Below are positions 6,894 to 9,401 of a stretch of 9,401 bases of DNA, in pieces. Where the stretch lies: the NCBI GenBank assembly GCA_937951695.1, contig CALFBL010000075.1, positions 1 to 9,401 of the forward strand. The letters run 5' to 3'. This DNA is from an uncultured Granulosicoccaceae bacterium (GTDB lineage Bacteria; Pseudomonadota; Gammaproteobacteria; Granulosicoccales; Granulosicoccaceae). Both the position numbers and the translations under genes were made by a program. The notes under the pieces are model-generated. The model did not search any database. It was not told the origin of the DNA and saw only the letters and a list, made by a program, of their open reading frames with translations. Every line of letters starts with the position of its first letter. The stretch's first letter is position 1.

Positions 6894-7262
6894 TTAAACT
6901 TCCTCTGGTCGGTCGACAAACTCGATGATGGCCATGGGGGCGTTATCCCCTGGTCGGTTGCCGATTTTAAGAATACGTGTGTAACCACCCGGACGCGACG
7001 AGTAACGTGGCCCAAGATCTGTGAACAGTTTGCCAACCCCGGCTTTATCGCGTAACCGATCGAACGCCAAACGACGCTTTGACACGCTGTCTTCCTTGCT
7101 CAAAGTAACCAACGGCTCGACTACGCGACGCAGCTCTTTGGCTTTGGGCAATGTGGTCTTGATCGCCTCGTGCTCTATCAGCGAGGCGGCCATGTTGCGG
7201 AACATAGCATGCCGGTGGCTGCTGTTGCGGTTCAGTTGTCGTCCGCTTTTACGGTGTCTCAT
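6894..7262 (-). CDS. rplQ: 50S ribosomal protein L17
   Basis: L17 binds 23S rRNA in the large subunit, near the peptide exit tunnel. The 122-residue protein opens MRHRKSGRQLNRNSSHR and contains KTTLPKAKELRRVVEPL and RPGGYTRILKIGNRPGDNAPMA, close to E. coli L17 (127 residues); only the non-conserved acidic/alanine tail is shorter. It starts at ATG 7262, 28 bp after the rpoA stop codon, and is the last gene of the alpha operon, followed by the terminator at 6802-6838. Its Shine-Dalgarno is poor (AGG about 12 nt upstream), so translation may be coupled to rpoA. Identification is secure. Confidence 0.98.
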   Translation of the reverse strand: MRHRKSGRQLNRNSSHRHAMFRNMAASLIEHEAIKTTLPKAKELRRVVEPLVTLSKEDSVSKRRLAFDRLRDKAGVGKLFTDLGPRYSSRPGGYTRILKIGNRPGDNAPMAIIEFVDRPEEV

Positions 7263-7290
7263 GGTCTTTGTGCCTAGTGTTTCTTAATGA

Positions 7291-8283
7291 TTACTTGCCG
7301 AGCTCGCGCTGCTTTTGCAGCTCAGGTGGTGGCCAGTTTTCCAAACGCATGCCCAGAGACAACGCCTGCTGTGCCAATACGTCCTTGATTTCCGTGAGCG
7401 ACTTTTTACCCAAGTTTGGGGTTTTCAGAAGCTCTACCTCAGTGCGCTGGATCAGGTCACCGATGTAATAGATATTTTCCGCTTTCAGACAATTCGCTGA
7501 ACGCACGGTCAATTCCAGATCGTCCACCGGACGCAGCAAGATAGGATCGATATCAGATGCCTGCTCCTCTTCCTGCTGCTGAGTCTCAGCCTTCAGATCG
7601 ACGAACACAGACAGTTGTTCCTGCAAAATAGTAGCGGCCTTTCGAATCGCTTCCTCAGGATCTATCGTGCCGTTAGTTTCCAGATCGACGACCAGTTTGT
7701 CCAAATCGGTGCGCTGCTCTACGCGTGCGGATTCGACGTTATACGCAACCTTGTGAACTGGGCTGAATGAAGCATCAATTTGCAAAGATCCAATAGGACG
7801 ACTCTCACCTTCGTCAAGCTTACGCAATGAGCTCGGTTCGTAACCACGACCTACCCGGGTGCGAAGCGTCATGTTCAGATCGATTTTACCGGTCAGGGTG
7901 CAGATCACGTGATCCGGGTTCACCACCTCGATGTCGTGATCGAGCGTGATATCCCCTGCCCTCACAACGCAAGGCCCGTGCTTGATCAGCTTCAGCGTAG
8001 CCTCTTCTTTCGCGTGCATCACCAGCGACACACCTTTAAGATTTAGCAAGATGTCCAAAACATCTTCCTGCACGCCTTCAATTGTGCTGTACTCGTGCAA
8101 TACACCTTCGATTTCCGCCTCGTAGATGGCCGCGCCCGGCATGGAGGACAAAAGAATGCGTCGTAATGCGTTACCCAACGTGTGGCCAAAACCGCGTTCG
8201 AGAGGCTCGAGCGTGACTTTCGCGTGGTTAGCGCTGGTTGCTGAAACATCTACAATGCGTGGCTTCAGAAATTCGGTTTGCAT
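7291..8283 (-). CDS. rpoA: DNA-directed RNA polymerase subunit alpha
   Basis: The alpha subunit dimerises to nucleate RNA polymerase assembly and contacts UP elements and activators. From the ATG at 8283 the protein has 330 residues (E. coli: 329) and begins MQTEFLKPR. The N-terminal domain holds HAKVTLEPLERGFGHTLGNALRRILLSSMPG (given here as its positions, about 20-50) and the VEQRTDLDKLV stretch. A Q/E-rich linker (about 233-243) leads to the C-terminal domain with DDLELTVRSANCLKAE, including R261 and N264, which correspond to the DNA-contacting R265 and N268 of E. coli, and the helix-hairpin-helix region LKTPNLGKKSLTEIK. An in-frame TTG at 8316 would add 11 residues with no family match and is rejected. 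It lies between rpsD and rplQ as in most proteobacteria, but the gap to rpsD is long at 131 bp. Confidence 0.99.
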   Translation of the reverse strand: MQTEFLKPRIVDVSATSANHAKVTLEPLERGFGHTLGNALRRILLSSMPGAAIYEAEIEGVLHEYSTIEGVQEDVLDILLNLKGVSLVMHAKEEATLKLIKHGPCVVRAGDITLDHDIEVVNPDHVICTLTGKIDLNMTLRTRVGRGYEPSSLRKLDEGESRPIGSLQIDASFSPVHKVAYNVESARVEQRTDLDKLVVDLETNGTIDPEEAIRKAATILQEQLSVFVDLKAETQQQEEEQASDIDPILLRPVDDLELTVRSANCLKAENIYYIGDLIQRTEVELLKTPNLGKKSLTEIKDVLAQQALSLGMRLENWPPPELQKQRELGK

Positions 8284-8414
8284 GGTATTCAACCTATTGA
8301 TACCCCTGAAATACAAAGATCAGCACACCATTGTGATGAGCTGACGTCGCGCCTAAGCGCGCAAGACAGGTCCAATCGGCATCGATCAGGCCATATCCAG
8401 ATAAGCGAAGTCTG
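8284..8414 (-). other. long rpsD-rpoA intercistronic spacer with a GC hairpin
   Basis: These 131 bp separate rpsD from rpoA, much more than the short spacer in E. coli. On the minus strand there is a compact CGCGC/GCGCG stem with a 4-nt loop (8348-8361) without a following T-run. A second small stem, CGAAGT/ACTTCG (8406-8422), overlaps the rpsD stop codon. A weak AGG about 9 nt before the rpoA ATG is the only ribosome-site candidate. I see no clear promoter. Possible roles are transcript processing, tuning of alpha expression relative to S4, or none. Confidence 0.4.
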
Positions 8415-9035
8415 TTACTTCGAGTAAAGTTCTACAACCAAAGACTCATTAATCTCTGCGGGCAGATCCGAACGATCAGGATGGGCTTTGAACACGCCTT
8501 CCATTTTCTTCGCGTCGACTTCAATCCAGCTTGGAATTCCGCGCCCCTCTGCAAGTTGTATCGCGTCGGCAATGCGCGCTTGCTTGCGCGCCTTCTCACG
8601 GACCGAGACGGTCTGATTCGGCTGGATCTGGTAGGAGGCAACGTTTACCACGACACCGTCTACCATGATGGACTTGTGCGAAACCAACTGACGAGCCTCA
8701 GCACGAGTCGAACCAAATCCCATTCGGTAGACCACGTTGTCCAGCCGGGATTCCAACAGATTCAGCAAGTTCTCACCGGTGCTGCCTTTTCGTCCCGCCG
8801 CGGCTTTGTAGTAGTTGCGAAACTGCTTCTCCAGAACGCCGTACATCCTGCGCAGCTTCTGTTTTTCACGTAACTGCACCGCGTAATCGGTCGGACGACC
8901 GCGCTTGGCGCCCTGCATGCCTGGAGGGGTTTCCAGATTGCACTTGGATTCCAGCGGGCGTAAACCCGACTTCAGATACAGGTCGGTGCCTTCGCGACGA
9001 CTCAGTTTGCAGGTTGGTCCGGTATATCGAGCCAT
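8415..9035 (-). CDS. rpsD: 30S ribosomal protein S4
   Basis: S4 is a primary 16S rRNA-binding protein that starts small-subunit assembly, and in E. coli it also represses translation of the alpha operon by binding the rpsM leader (outside this window). The 206-residue protein matches E. coli S4 in length and along the chain: MARYTGP, LSRREGTDLYLKSG, VQLREKQKLRRMYGVLEKQFRNYY (about 54-77), the S4 RNA-binding domain RLDNVVYRMGFGSTRAEARQLVSHK (about 97-121), and the terminal INESLVVELYSK. Two cysteines, C9 and C32, sit where zinc-binding S4 proteins have two of their four ligands; the other two are absent. It starts at ATG 9035, 24 bp after the rpsK stop, preceded by a purine-rich GGGAGAGAAG. 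Confidence 0.99.
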   Translation of the reverse strand: MARYTGPTCKLSRREGTDLYLKSGLRPLESKCNLETPPGMQGAKRGRPTDYAVQLREKQKLRRMYGVLEKQFRNYYKAAAGRKGSTGENLLNLLESRLDNVVYRMGFGSTRAEARQLVSHKSIMVDGVVVNVASYQIQPNQTVSVREKARKQARIADAIQLAEGRGIPSWIEVDAKKMEGVFKAHPDRSDLPAEINESLVVELYSK

Positions 9036-9059
9036 TAGTTCTTCTCTCCCACGAAATCT

Positions 9060-9401
9060 TTAGACACGACGTTTTTTAGGCGGACGACAACCGTTGTGCG
9101 GTATCGGCGTTACATCAATGATGCTGCTGATTTTAAAGCCCACATTGTTCAATGAACGGACCGCTGAGTCACGACCAGGCCCTGGACCCTTCACGTGAAC
9201 GTCGATGTTTTTCAAACCGTATTCTTTGGCGGCTTCACCGGCGCGCTCTGCAGCCACCTGAGCGGCAAACGGTGTGCTCTTGCGCGATCCGCGAAAACCT
9301 GATCCGCCTGCTGTTGCCCACGACAAGGCATTGCCCTGCCGATCGGTGATCATCACAATCGTGTTGTTAAACGATGCGTGAATGTGCGCAATACCGTCGG
9401 T
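9060..9401 (-). CDS. rpsK: 30S ribosomal protein S11 (N-terminus beyond the window)
   Basis: S11 sits on the platform of the small subunit near the mRNA path in the E site. The frame runs off the right edge: 113 residues are visible, from TDGIAHIHASFNNTIVMITD to the invariant tail TPIPHNGCRPPKKRRV, so about 16 N-terminal residues are missing compared with the 129-residue E. coli protein. A GTG at 9356 lies inside the conserved region and is not the start. Family motifs NALSWATAGGSGFRGSRKST (about 22-41 of the visible part) and VKGPGPGRDSAVRSLN are intact. It is followed closely by rpsD, consistent with the alpha operon, and rpsM would be expected upstream. Confidence 0.98.
   Translation of the reverse strand, partial: TDGIAHIHASFNNTIVMITDRQGNALSWATAGGSGFRGSRKSTPFAAQVAAERAGEAAKEYGLKNIDVHVKGPGPGRDSAVRSLNNVGFKISSIIDVTPIPHNGCRPPKKRRV

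Noticed and set aside
8284..8316. Eleven-residue N-terminal extension of RpoA from TTG 8316
   Set aside because: Family alignment starts at the ATG at 8283, and the extension has no counterpart in other alpha subunits.
8353..8382. Nine-codon minicistron (MPIGPVLRA) in the rpsD-rpoA spacer ending in the GC hairpin
   Set aside because: No ribosome binding site and no codon pattern typical of leader peptides; expected by chance in 131 bp.
8481..8873. 130-codon antisense frame across rpsD
   Set aside because: Opposite strand of a certain ribosomal protein gene; no independent support.

Overview
This window is ordinary gammaproteobacterial chromosome. UvrA, GpsA, RpoA and ribosomal proteins L17, S4 and S11 all resemble their Escherichia coli and Pseudomonas counterparts closely along most of their length, and the order rpsK-rpsD-rpoA-rplQ is the classical alpha operon. 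I cannot place it below class from this window. Codon use looks even throughout, and I see no mobile element, CRISPR array, tRNA or rRNA gene.

Layout. The plus strand carries one complete gene, uvrA (about 111-2930), the damage-recognition ATPase of nucleotide excision repair. Everything else reads on the minus strand. From right to left these are: rpsK (cut by the right edge), rpsD, rpoA and rplQ (9401-6894), closed by a strong intrinsic terminator at 6802-6838; an ABC exporter half-transporter (6764-4950); gpsA (4891-3851); and a NarL/LuxR-type response regulator (3654-2968), which meets uvrA tail to tail across 37 bp. The first 48 bases may hold the start of a divergent gene, but this is weakly supported. 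No gene-free stretch exceeds 300 bases. The longest are 196 bp upstream of the regulator, 131 bp between rpsD and rpoA, and about 130 bp between rplQ and the exporter.

How the parts fit. The right side makes ribosomal proteins and the RNA polymerase alpha subunit and ends at a clean terminator. The exporter and gpsA are close (58 bp) and probably co-transcribed. GpsA makes sn-glycerol-3-phosphate for phospholipids; the exporter's substrate is unknown. The regulator is set off by a 196-bp AT-rich spacer and has no sensor kinase in view.

Most interesting points. The response regulator has lysine where the second acidic-pocket residue normally sits (VVDKH instead of VVDDH), the position equivalent to CheY Asp13, where a lysine substitution is known to activate without phosphorylation. 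It is a candidate phosphorylation-independent or altered regulator. Two genes (uvrA and the regulator) probably start at TTG. The alpha operon has an unusually long rpsD-rpoA spacer with small hairpins. I did not find a convincing new multi-gene system here.
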